In this document: positions 25,775 through 33,824 of the stretch, piece after piece
Layout: each line of letters starts with the position of its first letter
Numbering within the stretch: position 1 is the stretch's first letter
From: Spirochaetota bacterium
GTDB lineage: Bacteria; Spirochaetota; Spirochaetia; Sphaerochaetales; Sphaerochaetaceae
DNA: 64,000 bases
NCBI GenBank assembly: GCA_023401595.1
Contig: JAEXDQ010000036.1
Coordinates: 112,723-176,722 of the forward strand
Direction of reading: 5' to 3'
The notes under the pieces: generated by a model
Database searches by the model: none
What the model was told of the DNA's origin: nothing
Seen by the model: only the letters and a program-made list of their open reading frames with translations
Made by a program: the position numbers and the translations under genes

Positions 25775-26479
25775 ATGAAAGACAAACAGTATAAAGTGCC
25801 CGAACCACTGCTTCAGGCGAATCTAACGACAAAGATACTGTCGCTTGACAGTTCCAGAGCGAACTGTTATGGACGGCTGATACAGAATCTGGATGTCACT
25901 GAGCTGCTGGAACTCGCAGACAGCACGACGAGCATAGATCCGGCTGGCAACACCTATGTCCCCAGCGTGCCGGAATTCGAAAGGTCACCGTCATGCAAGG
26001 CGTTTCTCTCCTTCTTCGGCGGTATGCCGATTGAAATCGGATATTGCAACGGCCCGAATCAGACCATCAATGGCCTTGAATACCATAAATCCCCAGAATT
26101 GTTCATCGCTGTAACCGACTGCGTACAGTTCCTCTGCAAACAAGAATGTCTCCGAGAGTTTGCATTTTGCCATACCGCCGACACCGAAGCATTCTATTTC
26201 CCCAAAGGTTCGGTATTCCTGCTGCATCCATGCATACTTCATCTGGCGCCCTGCGCGGTTCATCCGGAGGGGTTCAAATCCATCATAATTCTCCCGAAAG
26301 GGACAAATCTCCCGCTGGAAGAGACGAACCGACAAAACTGTATGGATCCAGAATCGAGACTTCTCTTCAAACGCAACAAATGGATGATCGCCCATCCTCA
26401 GCGTACACAGCTGATATCACAAGGAGTACATCCAGGTCTCGAAGGTGAGAACAGGCGAATTGTCCCAAGTCCCGAATGA
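25775..26479 (+). CDS. DUF4867-like protein, last gene of the sulfo-transketolase operon
   Basis: A 234-residue soluble protein matching the DUF4867 pattern as I recall it: FFGGMPIEIGYCNGPNQTINGLEYHKSPELFIAVTDCVQFL, then EAFYFPKGSVFLLHPCILHLAPCAV with a His and cysteines, then FKSIIILPKGTNLP and LLFKRNKWMIAHP...GVHPGL. The beta-rich middle suggests a cupin-like or ureidoglycolate-lyase-like fold. Its function is unknown; in this operon it could be a sulfosugar mutarotase, epimerase or lactonase (inference only). The ATG at 25775 is preferred to a TTG at 25751; GGAAGG lies 8 bases upstream. It starts 45 bases after the exporter gene, so it is in the same transcript. Confidence 0.7.
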   Translation: MKDKQYKVPEPLLQANLTTKILSLDSSRANCYGRLIQNLDVTELLELADSTTSIDPAGNTYVPSVPEFERSPSCKAFLSFFGGMPIEIGYCNGPNQTINGLEYHKSPELFIAVTDCVQFLCKQECLREFAFCHTADTEAFYFPKGSVFLLHPCILHLAPCAVHPEGFKSIIILPKGTNLPLEETNRQNCMDPESRLLFKRNKWMIAHPQRTQLISQGVHPGLEGENRRIVPSPE

Positions 26480-26578
26480 ACGCCGGGACTCCTTGGTTCA
26501 TGAACCTGAACACAAGAACATCCACGAATACAAACGCACCGTCGGGCAGGAACCGCGAAACCCATTCGCCTCTCTCTC

Positions 26579-27811
26579 CTAACCAGTCCTAGCCCCAGTT
26601 CTGGCCGTATCGGTTACCTGAACCCTATAGGCGACGACCCCGGCCAGACAGCTAAACATAAAGATTCCAGCTACGATCGCCCAATACCGGGGGATTCCGA
26701 ATGAACCGACAAGCGAAGCCGCCAATGAAATAGCCAGCAGAGCCCCGCCTTGAACAGTCAGACTCTGGACGCTGAGAATCGTCGCCCTGACGTTCGCCGG
26801 GGTATTCCGATTGACCAATACGGTTTCCGCCAGCCCTGCGCATCCGATGCTCATATACAATATCATGTACACAATAAAGAATCCGAATACGGAATATTGT
26901 TTTGCAAGAAGGTATAACATTGCGGCACTGACGCATCGTCCTATGAAAAAGACAACGGCCGGTTGCGTCTTCCACCGCAGCAACCGATCGCCGGCCAAGC
27001 TCCCCAGCAAGCAGCAGAAGAAATATAGGAATCCCAATACGCCGGACAGCCAGACCAGCCCAGGCTCCGGCAGCAACGCCTCCAACCGGGGCTGCCAGAA
27101 GCTCTCCACACCGGACAGCAGAAACCCGGTGAACGCGACGCAACTCAGGACCACCACCAGGACAGGAGCGCCACGAAACGCCGCCCCGCTCTCCCGCAGG
27201 ATGTCCAACGGAGACCGTCCCCAGCCTCTAGCGGAAGGACGATCGGTTTCGATCAGCGTCGATACGAGTAAAATTTGTATGCAATGGCAGACAAGCTTGA
27301 GAGAAATCGGAAGCAGGCACATGCCGGATCGTCCGAACATTCTCCGTCCGACGACGAGCAAGACGCCGCCGACCAGGCTTCCGGCGGCATATCCGACCGT
27401 CTCGCAGACCGTCTTGACGGTGGATACGGTGCGCAGGGAATCTTCACCGTTGGCTTGCAGATACCGATCGATAAACAGTGCGTCGAAGCTTCCGCTACCG
27501 ACCGCGTTGCCCGCGCCCATCACCGCGCATGCCGCGCAAAGCGTCGGATATGATGCATGAAACCAGAGCGCGCAACCTACAAGCCTCACCAGTTCCGCCA
27601 CAAGATAGCATCGCTTCCTACCCAAAGAATCGGCCAGAACGCCACTTGGAAGTTCCAATACCAAGGTAACGCCTGAATACAGCAGCATACCTGTTGCCAA
27701 TTGTGTGAGGGACAGCCCTCTGGAGGTAAAAAGCAGGCTCAGCACGGGTATCAGCAGCCCGGTCGCGACGCCCTGGAACAACGTCGTCAGCGCATAGCGG
27801 CAAGTCTTCAT
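26579..27811 (-). CDS. Major facilitator superfamily transporter
   Basis: A 410-residue MFS protein with twelve hydrophobic stretches. The A-loop signature LPSGVLADSLGRKRCY lies at about residues 54-69 between helices 2 and 3, and a second GDRLLRWK copy is in the C-terminal half. It is most like drug or metabolite exporters of the DHA type. Its start overlaps the stop of the upstream HTH regulator by four bases (ATGA). The regulator and transporter therefore form an inducible pair. The gene faces the end of the DUF4867 gene tail to tail with 99 bases between. Confidence 0.85.
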   Translation of the reverse strand: MKTCRYALTTLFQGVATGLLIPVLSLLFTSRGLSLTQLATGMLLYSGVTLVLELPSGVLADSLGRKRCYLVAELVRLVGCALWFHASYPTLCAACAVMGAGNAVGSGSFDALFIDRYLQANGEDSLRTVSTVKTVCETVGYAAGSLVGGVLLVVGRRMFGRSGMCLLPISLKLVCHCIQILLVSTLIETDRPSARGWGRSPLDILRESGAAFRGAPVLVVVLSCVAFTGFLLSGVESFWQPRLEALLPEPGLVWLSGVLGFLYFFCCLLGSLAGDRLLRWKTQPAVVFFIGRCVSAAMLYLLAKQYSVFGFFIVYMILYMSIGCAGLAETVLVNRNTPANVRATILSVQSLTVQGGALLAISLAASLVGSFGIPRYWAIVAGIFMFSCLAGVVAYRVQVTDTARTGARTG

Positions 27812-28368
27812 TCCAGATCAGCCCTGTAACCGACCAATAGGAAATCATAGGGATGCGTCCCCTCTCTCGGCGTCCTGTGCTCCCGCATGAAGTCAAGAAG
27901 CAACCTGGAAAGCTGGCGGACTTCATCGACCGTCAAATGCACAACCGACGACATGAAATCCCCGTTGTCGACGGCCTCCTCATCCTGAGGTACGATCCGC
28001 GAACGGCAGACGGTCTGGATATAGTTCTCGCATATGCTCGACGCGGTATTTCTCAGCAATACTTCCTTGTCATTTTTAAAGGAATCTTCCGAAAGGCCGA
28101 TACTGACCGTCTGGGGAGTCCGTTCATAATACGTGGCCGTAATCCCATGTATCTGTTCCGTATGATGGATCCTCACTACCCCGATCTCCCGCAGGGCAAG
28201 CAGATGGTGCTTCGCACTCGACGGAGTGATGGACAGGCAATCGGCCAAGCCTTTCGCCGTCAGAGGTTTTCCGACAACGTCCATCTGCCACAGTATTTTC
28301 TGCCTGAGCGGATGCATGAATATCCGTAGTTTCCTATCGGTGTCTATCCGTATCATTTCGTCCATCAT
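27808..28368 (-). CDS. ArsR-like winged-helix transcriptional regulator of the adjacent MFS gene
   Basis: A 186-residue regulator. Residues about 10-75 carry an ArsR/HTH_20 winged helix: RIFMHPLRQKILWQMDVVGKPLTAKGLADCLSITPSSAKHHLLALREIGVVRIHHTEQIHGITATYYE. The remainder is a less conserved ligand-sensing helical part. The ATG at 28368 is chosen because GGAGG ends five bases upstream; ATGs at 28380 and 28389 do not have one. The promoter region carries a large palindrome (28381-28418), which is the likely autoregulatory operator. Confidence 0.82.
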   Translation of the reverse strand: MMDEMIRIDTDRKLRIFMHPLRQKILWQMDVVGKPLTAKGLADCLSITPSSAKHHLLALREIGVVRIHHTEQIHGITATYYERTPQTVSIGLSEDSFKNDKEVLLRNTASSICENYIQTVCRSRIVPQDEEAVDNGDFMSSVVHLTVDEVRQLSRLLLDFMREHRTPREGTHPYDFLLVGYRADLE

Positions 28369-28380
28369 CACAGCCTCCAT

Positions 28381-28418
28381 ACATAACATTAATTATTACG
28401 TAATAAAAATTGTTATGT
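28381..28418 (-). promoter_or_regulatory. Nested palindromic operator upstream of the HTH/MFS pair
   Basis: ACATAACA (28381-28388) and TGTTATGT (28411-28418) are perfect inverted arms. Between them TTATTACGTAATAA (28393-28406) is itself a perfect 14-bp palindrome. The element sits 13 bases upstream of the regulator start, the usual place for ArsR-type autorepression. Confidence 0.6.
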
Positions 28419-28470
28419 CAAGGTAAAAAAACGTCCCGCCCGTCCTCGCCATCACAAAAACATACGAACA

Positions 28471-29823
28471 TCAGATAATACGTTTTTCGAGCCATTTACC
28501 CCTATGGAAACGATGAACGAAGAATACGCCGCGACACGCCCAGTCGATGTACATCGCGATCCAGACGCCCACGACGCCCCAGCCTAGCCCCGCCCCTAGA
28601 AGCTTTGAGAAACCGACGCGGAATATCCACATAGAGGCGAGAGAGACAAACATTGTATATTTCGCGTCGCCCGCCGCCCTGAGGAAATTCGGCACGGTAA
28701 AAGCCAGCGGCCAGATCAATGTCGCCATGATGACGTGGGAACCGACGAGTACCGCGGAAAATTCAGCGGCTTCGGCGCTTACATTGTACAAACCTATCAT
28801 CCAGTCCAGCGTCGCGAAAAAGAACGGAATGGTCACAGCATAAGAAAGGAACGCTATCGCCAACAGCTTTTTTGAATAATATTTTGCCTGTGCAGGTTCA
28901 TTCGCACCGATGCACTGCCCTACGATCGCTACCGCGGCCAGGCCTACGGCGGAACCCGGAATATTCTCCAGGTTGCAGATATTGCTTCCGATGGCGTTCG
29001 CGGCGATCTGCGCGGTACCGAACGAGGCGATGATTCCCTGGACGAGCAACTTGCCGATATGAAACATGCCGTTCTCAATACCGCTGGGAACCCCGATGCT
29101 CAGGATACGCCCCACCATGTCTTTATGAAACTCGAACTTCCACAACCGTTCGATATGGATCACCCTACGTCTGTCGCAAACCAATACAAGCATGATGAGG
29201 GATGAGATCGCCCGGGAAACCAGAGTGCCCAACGCAGCGCCGGCGACACCCATTTCCATGACGAATATGAACAAGGCGTTGAAACCGACATTCGTAAGGT
29301 TCATTACGAAGGCCAGCAACAACGGCGTCCTGCTGTTGCCCATCGCCCGATACAAAGCGGTACAAGTGTTGAACAGCGCGAGAAATGGATACGAAACTGC
29401 GAGCAGCCAGAAATAGGAAAGCGATGCGGTCATGACATCATCGTCCACCGTCCCGAAAATCAGATCGAGCAGATGCCGGCGGAATATCAATGTGAAAGCC
29501 ATAATGACGAAAGCGATCGACATGACCGTATACAGTAGTTGTTTCGCGGCTATGCAGCTCTTGTCCCGTTCCTTGTTCCCTAGATACTGGGCCGCCACTA
29601 CGGCGCCGCCGGTACAGAACGCGCTGAACACAAATATGAACAGCTGGCTGATGGAATCGACCAACGAAATACCGCTGACCGCCGCCTCGCCGAGAGATGA
29701 GACCATCAGAGTATCGAACAGCCCCAAGGAGATATGCAGGAACTGCTCCGCGATCAACGGGAGGATCAGGACCGCCAGATAGCGGTTCGAGAACATTCGA
29801 TTGGAGACGACCTCTGTTTTCAC
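28471..29823 (-). CDS. MATE family efflux transporter
   Basis: A 450-residue multidrug/oligosaccharide-lipid/polysaccharide superfamily exporter. It has twelve hydrophobic helices in two halves, with EQFLHISLGLFDTLMVSSLGEAAVSGISLVDS near the start and the symmetrical FQ-like segment VGLAAVAIVGQCIGANEPAQA in the second half. The predicted start at 29823 is GTG with only a GGATGGG site; an ATG ten codons later is possible. It lies 69 bases downstream of xylB on the same strand and may be co-transcribed with it, although no functional link is evident. Confidence 0.88.
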   Translation of the reverse strand: MKTEVVSNRMFSNRYLAVLILPLIAEQFLHISLGLFDTLMVSSLGEAAVSGISLVDSISQLFIFVFSAFCTGGAVVAAQYLGNKERDKSCIAAKQLLYTVMSIAFVIMAFTLIFRRHLLDLIFGTVDDDVMTASLSYFWLLAVSYPFLALFNTCTALYRAMGNSRTPLLLAFVMNLTNVGFNALFIFVMEMGVAGAALGTLVSRAISSLIMLVLVCDRRRVIHIERLWKFEFHKDMVGRILSIGVPSGIENGMFHIGKLLVQGIIASFGTAQIAANAIGSNICNLENIPGSAVGLAAVAIVGQCIGANEPAQAKYYSKKLLAIAFLSYAVTIPFFFATLDWMIGLYNVSAEAAEFSAVLVGSHVIMATLIWPLAFTVPNFLRAAGDAKYTMFVSLASMWIFRVGFSKLLGAGLGWGVVGVWIAMYIDWACRGVFFVHRFHRGKWLEKRII

Positions 29824-29892
29824 GATATCCCATCCTACTCATGAACCCTGAAATTGGGAAGTGGTACCGAGGGATAATTCATGGAAAATCGG

Positions 29893-31386
29893 CTAACCGA
29901 ACAAGGGCGCCATGGCATCCACGTAGTTTTTCCAACGCAGATATGCCTTTTCATACAACCCGGTAGCCCTGCGATCAGGTTCACAGGAACAAGCGCCGTC
30001 CATTCCGACATGCTCCTGGACGATGTCCTCAATCGATCGGGCGGAGCCCTGGGAAAGGGATACGGTCCACCAGGCCTGCAACGCGGCGCCGAAAGCGGCG
30101 GCTTCCCCGATTTTGGGAACGGCTACCGGAAGGCCGCAGACATCCGCCGCCATCTGTCGCCAGAAGGCAGAATTCGCACCGCCGCCGGTAATCCTCAGCG
30201 TCCGGGGAGAGTACCCCAGCTCACGGAAAGCGTCAAGTCCTAGCTTCATGCCGAATATCGCGGACTCCATCGCCGCGCGGGAGATATTCGCCCGGGTCAT
30301 GTTCGTAGGCGAAAAACCGAAGAGGACGCCCTCCCCCCTCGGATAGTTCGGAGTCCGTTCCCCGTTGAAATACGGTAGCATCGAAACACCATCACACCCG
30401 ATAGGCGCGGTAGCGGCCAATTGGTCGAATTCCTGTACGCCAAGACCGAACAACGCCCTGGTCCGCTCACTGGCGACCGTGCAGTTCATGGTACAGAGCA
30501 GAGGCAGCCAGCTCCCAGTGGAGGAACAGAACGCGGCAAGACGGCCCTGAGGATCCAGAACCGGGGTATCAGAAGCGCCGAAAAGCGTCCCGCTGGTTCC
30601 CAAGCTCATGGTCAGGCTGCCGTCGGAGACGGTTCCCGTTCCAATGGCGCCCATCATGTTGTCGCCCCCTCCGCAGGAAACAGGGATACCTTCGGCTATA
30701 CCCAACGTCTTCGCCGCTCGGGAACAGACGGTACCGGCAGGTTCTCCCGCTTCGACAAGCCGGGGCAGCAGGCCAAGCAGGTCCCTTTCCCCATCGATTG
30801 CCAAGAGCAACGGCGAATACCACGTGCGGGTCGAAACATTCAGCAACCCGGTACCACTCGCATCGCCATATTCCATCGTATAGGAATCGGTAAGCCACCA
30901 GTTGATATAATCATGAGGAAGAAGGATGTGAACCATGTCGGCGTACAGCTTCGGATGATGTTCCTTGAACCAGAGGATCTTGCTGGCTGTATAACCGGGC
31001 ATGACATAGTTGCCGGTTTCTTCGAGGACCTTCCGACGCCCCCCCGCCCGATCCATCAGAAGTTCACACTCTTTCGCGGTCGAGGTGTCGCACCAGAGTT
31101 TTACGGGATACAGCACGGAACCATCCGCGGCGACGGGAACGAAACCGTGCTGCTGGCCGGACACTCCTATCGCCGCGATCTTTTCACGAATATCGAAAGG
31201 GATCCGTGAAAAACAAGAGACGATCGCCTCCAGCCACCAGGACGCCTCCTGCTCGCGGCTGCCATCGTCACGGCTGATCAACCGATGGGGAGAACTGGCG
31301 GCAAACAGAACCTCGTGCCGGTCCGTGTCGTAGCATACGACCTTTGAGCTTTGTGTTCCTGTATCTATTCCTGCGACTATCGACAT
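29893..31386 (-). CDS. xylB: Xylulokinase
   Basis: A 497-residue FGGY-family carbohydrate kinase that phosphorylates D-xylulose to xylulose 5-phosphate. The N-terminal phosphate-1 loop GIDTGTQSSKV and the later MSLGTSGTLFG and LRITGGGANSAFWRQMAADVCGLPV (adenosine loop) are all present, and the QHG and DYI motifs fit XylB. The ATG at 31386 has AGAGG upstream; a longer frame to 31425 is unsupported. It is divergent from an AraC-family regulator 85 bases away. There is no xylose isomerase or transporter here, so the operon is a partial pentose module. It is not part of the sulfoquinovose pathway, which makes xylulose 5-phosphate directly. Confidence 0.9.
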   Translation of the reverse strand: MSIVAGIDTGTQSSKVVCYDTDRHEVLFAASSPHRLISRDDGSREQEASWWLEAIVSCFSRIPFDIREKIAAIGVSGQQHGFVPVAADGSVLYPVKLWCDTSTAKECELLMDRAGGRRKVLEETGNYVMPGYTASKILWFKEHHPKLYADMVHILLPHDYINWWLTDSYTMEYGDASGTGLLNVSTRTWYSPLLLAIDGERDLLGLLPRLVEAGEPAGTVCSRAAKTLGIAEGIPVSCGGGDNMMGAIGTGTVSDGSLTMSLGTSGTLFGASDTPVLDPQGRLAAFCSSTGSWLPLLCTMNCTVASERTRALFGLGVQEFDQLAATAPIGCDGVSMLPYFNGERTPNYPRGEGVLFGFSPTNMTRANISRAAMESAIFGMKLGLDAFRELGYSPRTLRITGGGANSAFWRQMAADVCGLPVAVPKIGEAAAFGAALQAWWTVSLSQGSARSIEDIVQEHVGMDGACSCEPDRRATGLYEKAYLRWKNYVDAMAPLFG

Positions 31387-31471
31387 AACTGAACCTCTTG
31401 AAAATAGAATCGCTCGTCTTTCCATATCTTACCATGGACAGAACTGACTTCCCATATATAATATTGACATC

Positions 31472-32305
31472 ATGGATATCAACGACGCTGTCTTTGTCTT
31501 TCAGATGCATGAACCTGACGAGCTTTCATGGCATCAAAGAAAACACCACCACGAACCGGGACAATTTGAACTGCATTATTTTCTGGAAGGTTCTGGGACT
31601 TTTCAGAACGGTACGATGCGCTACACAATCCAGCCGGGCTCCTTGTACGTCTCAGATGGAGCGACGACCCACTCCATCAGGGCTACCAATGAGAAAGAGC
31701 CGCTCACATATTACGCAGTGCTGTTCCACGTGGGCCCTACGGATATGGAAATTGTCTCGCAATTGGAAAAGCTCCAGAGGACGCTGCCTCTTTCAATCGG
31801 CACGAACTACAGGTTCTTCTTTGAGGAAATCCGGGACAGGGGACTTTCACCGGACCGCAACCTCAGGCTGTCCGCCTGCTACCAGTTGCTTTCCTTGCTT
31901 TTCAGGCTCGGGGAGCCGCTTTGGGGGGACAAGGGCACTACGGTCGAGAGCGTCCATCTGGAAAAGGCGATCCGCATCATGCAGCGGCATGTTTTCGACA
32001 AGCTTACTTTGGAGGATATCTGCTCGGAGCTCAGGCTTACCGACTCCTACTTCATCCGCATGTTCAACAAGCGGATGCACCAGCCTCCGATGAAATACTA
32101 CATGCGGCTCAAACTGGAAGCTGCCCGGGCAATGCTGACTTCTACGAATCTTTCAATCAAGGAAATCGCCGCCAAGCTCTGTTTCTCCTCCGAGTTTCAC
32201 TTCTCGAAGCAATTCAAGGCCTCAACCGGTATCGCACCGACTGAATACCGAAAACAACAAACGTTGTTAACGGTACAGTACAATTATGATATATTAACCA
32301 TATAA
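31472..32305 (+). CDS. AraC family transcriptional regulator, divergent from xylB
   Basis: A 277-residue regulator. Residues 20-110 form a cupin sugar-sensing domain (HHHEPGQFELHYFLEGSGTFQN). The C-terminal 100 residues contain two helix-turn-helix units of the AraC type: TLEDICSELRLTDSYFIRMFNKRMHQPPMKYYMRLKLEAA and SIKEIAAKLCFSSEFHFSKQFKASTGIAPTEYR. The gene and xylB are transcribed outward from a shared 85-base region, so it probably activates xylB in response to a pentose. It is the last normal-composition gene before the AT-rich island. Confidence 0.88.
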   Translation: MDINDAVFVFQMHEPDELSWHQRKHHHEPGQFELHYFLEGSGTFQNGTMRYTIQPGSLYVSDGATTHSIRATNEKEPLTYYAVLFHVGPTDMEIVSQLEKLQRTLPLSIGTNYRFFFEEIRDRGLSPDRNLRLSACYQLLSLLFRLGEPLWGDKGTTVESVHLEKAIRIMQRHVFDKLTLEDICSELRLTDSYFIRMFNKRMHQPPMKYYMRLKLEAARAMLTSTNLSIKEIAAKLCFSSEFHFSKQFKASTGIAPTEYRKQQTLLTVQYNYDILTI

Positions 32306-32750
32306 TTATTATATTATTTTTAATTTTCATTATAACAATTCAAATAGCAGAATTTGATTAAACCGATCTAGAATTTATAAGTTCTCATAGGTGACCGATA
32401 ACGAAACCAATAGATTCACTGAGAAATTATATATGAATGATGTTTTTTTCAATGACTTTGCTATCATTGCAACATTTTTTAGTATTGATTCAGTTTTTTC
32501 TTCTAACAATTTATATAAAAATATATTTAACTGATATAATTATCATACTATAAATTATTAATTTACATGAAAAATTGTATTGACCATAATATGTTTTACA
32601 ATGACCATGATAGAATAACAAATTAAAAACAATTACTCTTCACCGCAGGTTTAATCTAGTTTCAATGTCATCTATTTGTTCGACACTATCAATATCATAT
32701 GATAATTATATAAATATATTATAATTACTATATCATTATTTAATAGCAAA
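32306..32750. other. AT-rich gene-free stretch left of the par pair
   Basis: About 445 bases of very AT-rich DNA with no coding frame. It holds two direct copies of a 13-mer, ATTGACCATAATA (32579-32591) and AATGACCATGATA (32600-32612), spaced 21 bases, roughly two helical turns. Such spacing suits a partition or regulatory site, but this is speculative. Confidence 0.6.
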
Positions 32751-32774
32751 GCGGAACAGTAGGGACTGTTCCGC
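32751..32774 (-). terminator. Intrinsic terminator of the par operon
   Basis: GCGGAACAGT (32751-32760) and ACTGTTCCGC (32765-32774) pair perfectly around a 4-base loop. On the minus strand a short T-rich run follows. It lies 38 bases after the stop of the ribbon-helix-helix gene. Confidence 0.75.
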
Positions 32775-32812
32775 CTCTACAATGAGAATAGACAGGATAC
32801 AGAAAAAAAGGA

Positions 32813-33058
32813 CTAGTCGGAATGCTTTTTGGAAAATTCCTTCAACGCGAAACGTATACCAGCCGCCCACCCAAGCCCCATGCCTGAGAACAACTCCTCA
32901 AGCTCACGCTTGAAGGAGGGTTCAATGGAAAACGTCGTAAGAATCTTGTTTTCCTTTTTCACCCCGCCCTCTTTGGTGAACAGCTGCTTTGCCTTCTGCC
33001 CGCTGATACTTTCTTCAACGGCACCTGTTTCGTTGACAGGATTTCTTTTCAATGCCAT
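32813..33058 (-). CDS. Small ribbon-helix-helix-like protein next to ParA
   Basis: An 81-residue basic protein. The last 40 residues, beginning KILTTFSIEPSFKRELEELFSGMGLGWAAGIRFALKEF, have the strand-helix-helix pattern of CopG/Arc-type DNA-binding proteins; the first 40 are charged and probably flexible, as in ParB-like or ParR-like adaptors that stimulate ParA. GGAGATGAGGAC precedes the ATG. It begins 4 bases after the parA stop, so the two are translationally coupled. Binding of a centromere-like site is an inference from that pairing. Confidence 0.7.
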   Translation of the reverse strand: MALKRNPVNETGAVEESISGQKAKQLFTKEGGVKKENKILTTFSIEPSFKRELEELFSGMGLGWAAGIRFALKEFSKKHSD

Positions 33059-33062
33059 GTCC

Positions 33063-33824
33063 TCATCTCCATATTACAGTATCCAGTTCTTTTATCGCCT
33101 GCAATGTCTTATCTTTCAGGCCTCTGCCCCTTTGCTTGAAAAACTGAGGTGCGCAACTCGCTTCCTGCGCTTTACGGAACACAGGATCAACCGGTATCTT
33201 ATATACTTCGAAAACCCCTTCCTTCGCAGCGGCGAGAATATCCCGGTGCTGCCGTATCCGCTCGTCATAGGAATTGATCACAATGCGAGAATGCTTGACA
33301 GGGGCGCGTAAATTCTTTTTCAAGCGGGACAGCTCGTCGATAAAAATCTCAAGGCCGTCCAAGCTGAACACTTCCGGAGTCATTGGAGTAATAACCTCAT
33401 CGCTTGCGATAATCGCCGCACGTTCCAATCGCCCCAAACCGGGAGACAAGTCAAGAACGATATGTTCATAATCATTGCTCAGCTCGTGGATAAGGTCCTG
33501 AAGGACATACGGTTCCTCAGCAAGCTTTGTCTCAGAATAATTCTTTAAACCGCCGCCTATTCCGAAGGTAGGCAAAAGATATAGGTTTTCAACTTGCTGA
33601 ACCTGTACTACGGCGTCGCTGACATAGCATTTTCCCTGGACGACATCCGCGAGTTCATACTGTGGGGTATCCTTCAGAAACCATGAGGAAGCATTGCCCT
33701 GTGGATCAACGTCCACAAGCAACGTCTTGGTACCGTTCATAGCAGATTGACAAGCTATCGTACCTGAGATAGTAGTTTTCCCGACGCCACCTTTCTGAAG
33801 GTGGAATGAAATTGTCTTACTCAT
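33063..33824 (-). CDS. ParA family partition ATPase
   Basis: A 253-residue deviant-Walker ATPase. KGGVGKTT (residues 12-19) is the ParA/MinD signature with the leading Lys, VDVDPQGNAS is the switch I/Walker A-prime region, and IVLDLSPGLGRLERAAIIASDEVITPMTPEVFSLDGL forms Walker B and following elements. There is no N-terminal DNA-binding extension, so it belongs to the small type Ib-like or Soj-like class. It sits with a small DNA-binding gene inside an otherwise gene-free AT-rich island; chromosomal parA genes usually lie near the origin with parB, so a plasmid-derived or anchoring role is suggested. Codon composition is lower in GC than the flanks. Confidence 0.88.
   Translation of the reverse strand: MSKTISFHLQKGGVGKTTISGTIACQSAMNGTKTLLVDVDPQGNASSWFLKDTPQYELADVVQGKCYVSDAVVQVQQVENLYLLPTFGIGGGLKNYSETKLAEEPYVLQDLIHELSNDYEHIVLDLSPGLGRLERAAIIASDEVITPMTPEVFSLDGLEIFIDELSRLKKNLRAPVKHSRIVINSYDERIRQHRDILAAAKEGVFEVYKIPVDPVFRKAQEASCAPQFFKQRGRGLKDKTLQAIKELDTVIWR

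Noticed and set aside
29893..31386. xylB as part of the sulfoquinovose pathway
   Set aside because: The transketolase route already yields xylulose 5-phosphate, and xylB has its own AraC regulator and no shared operator.
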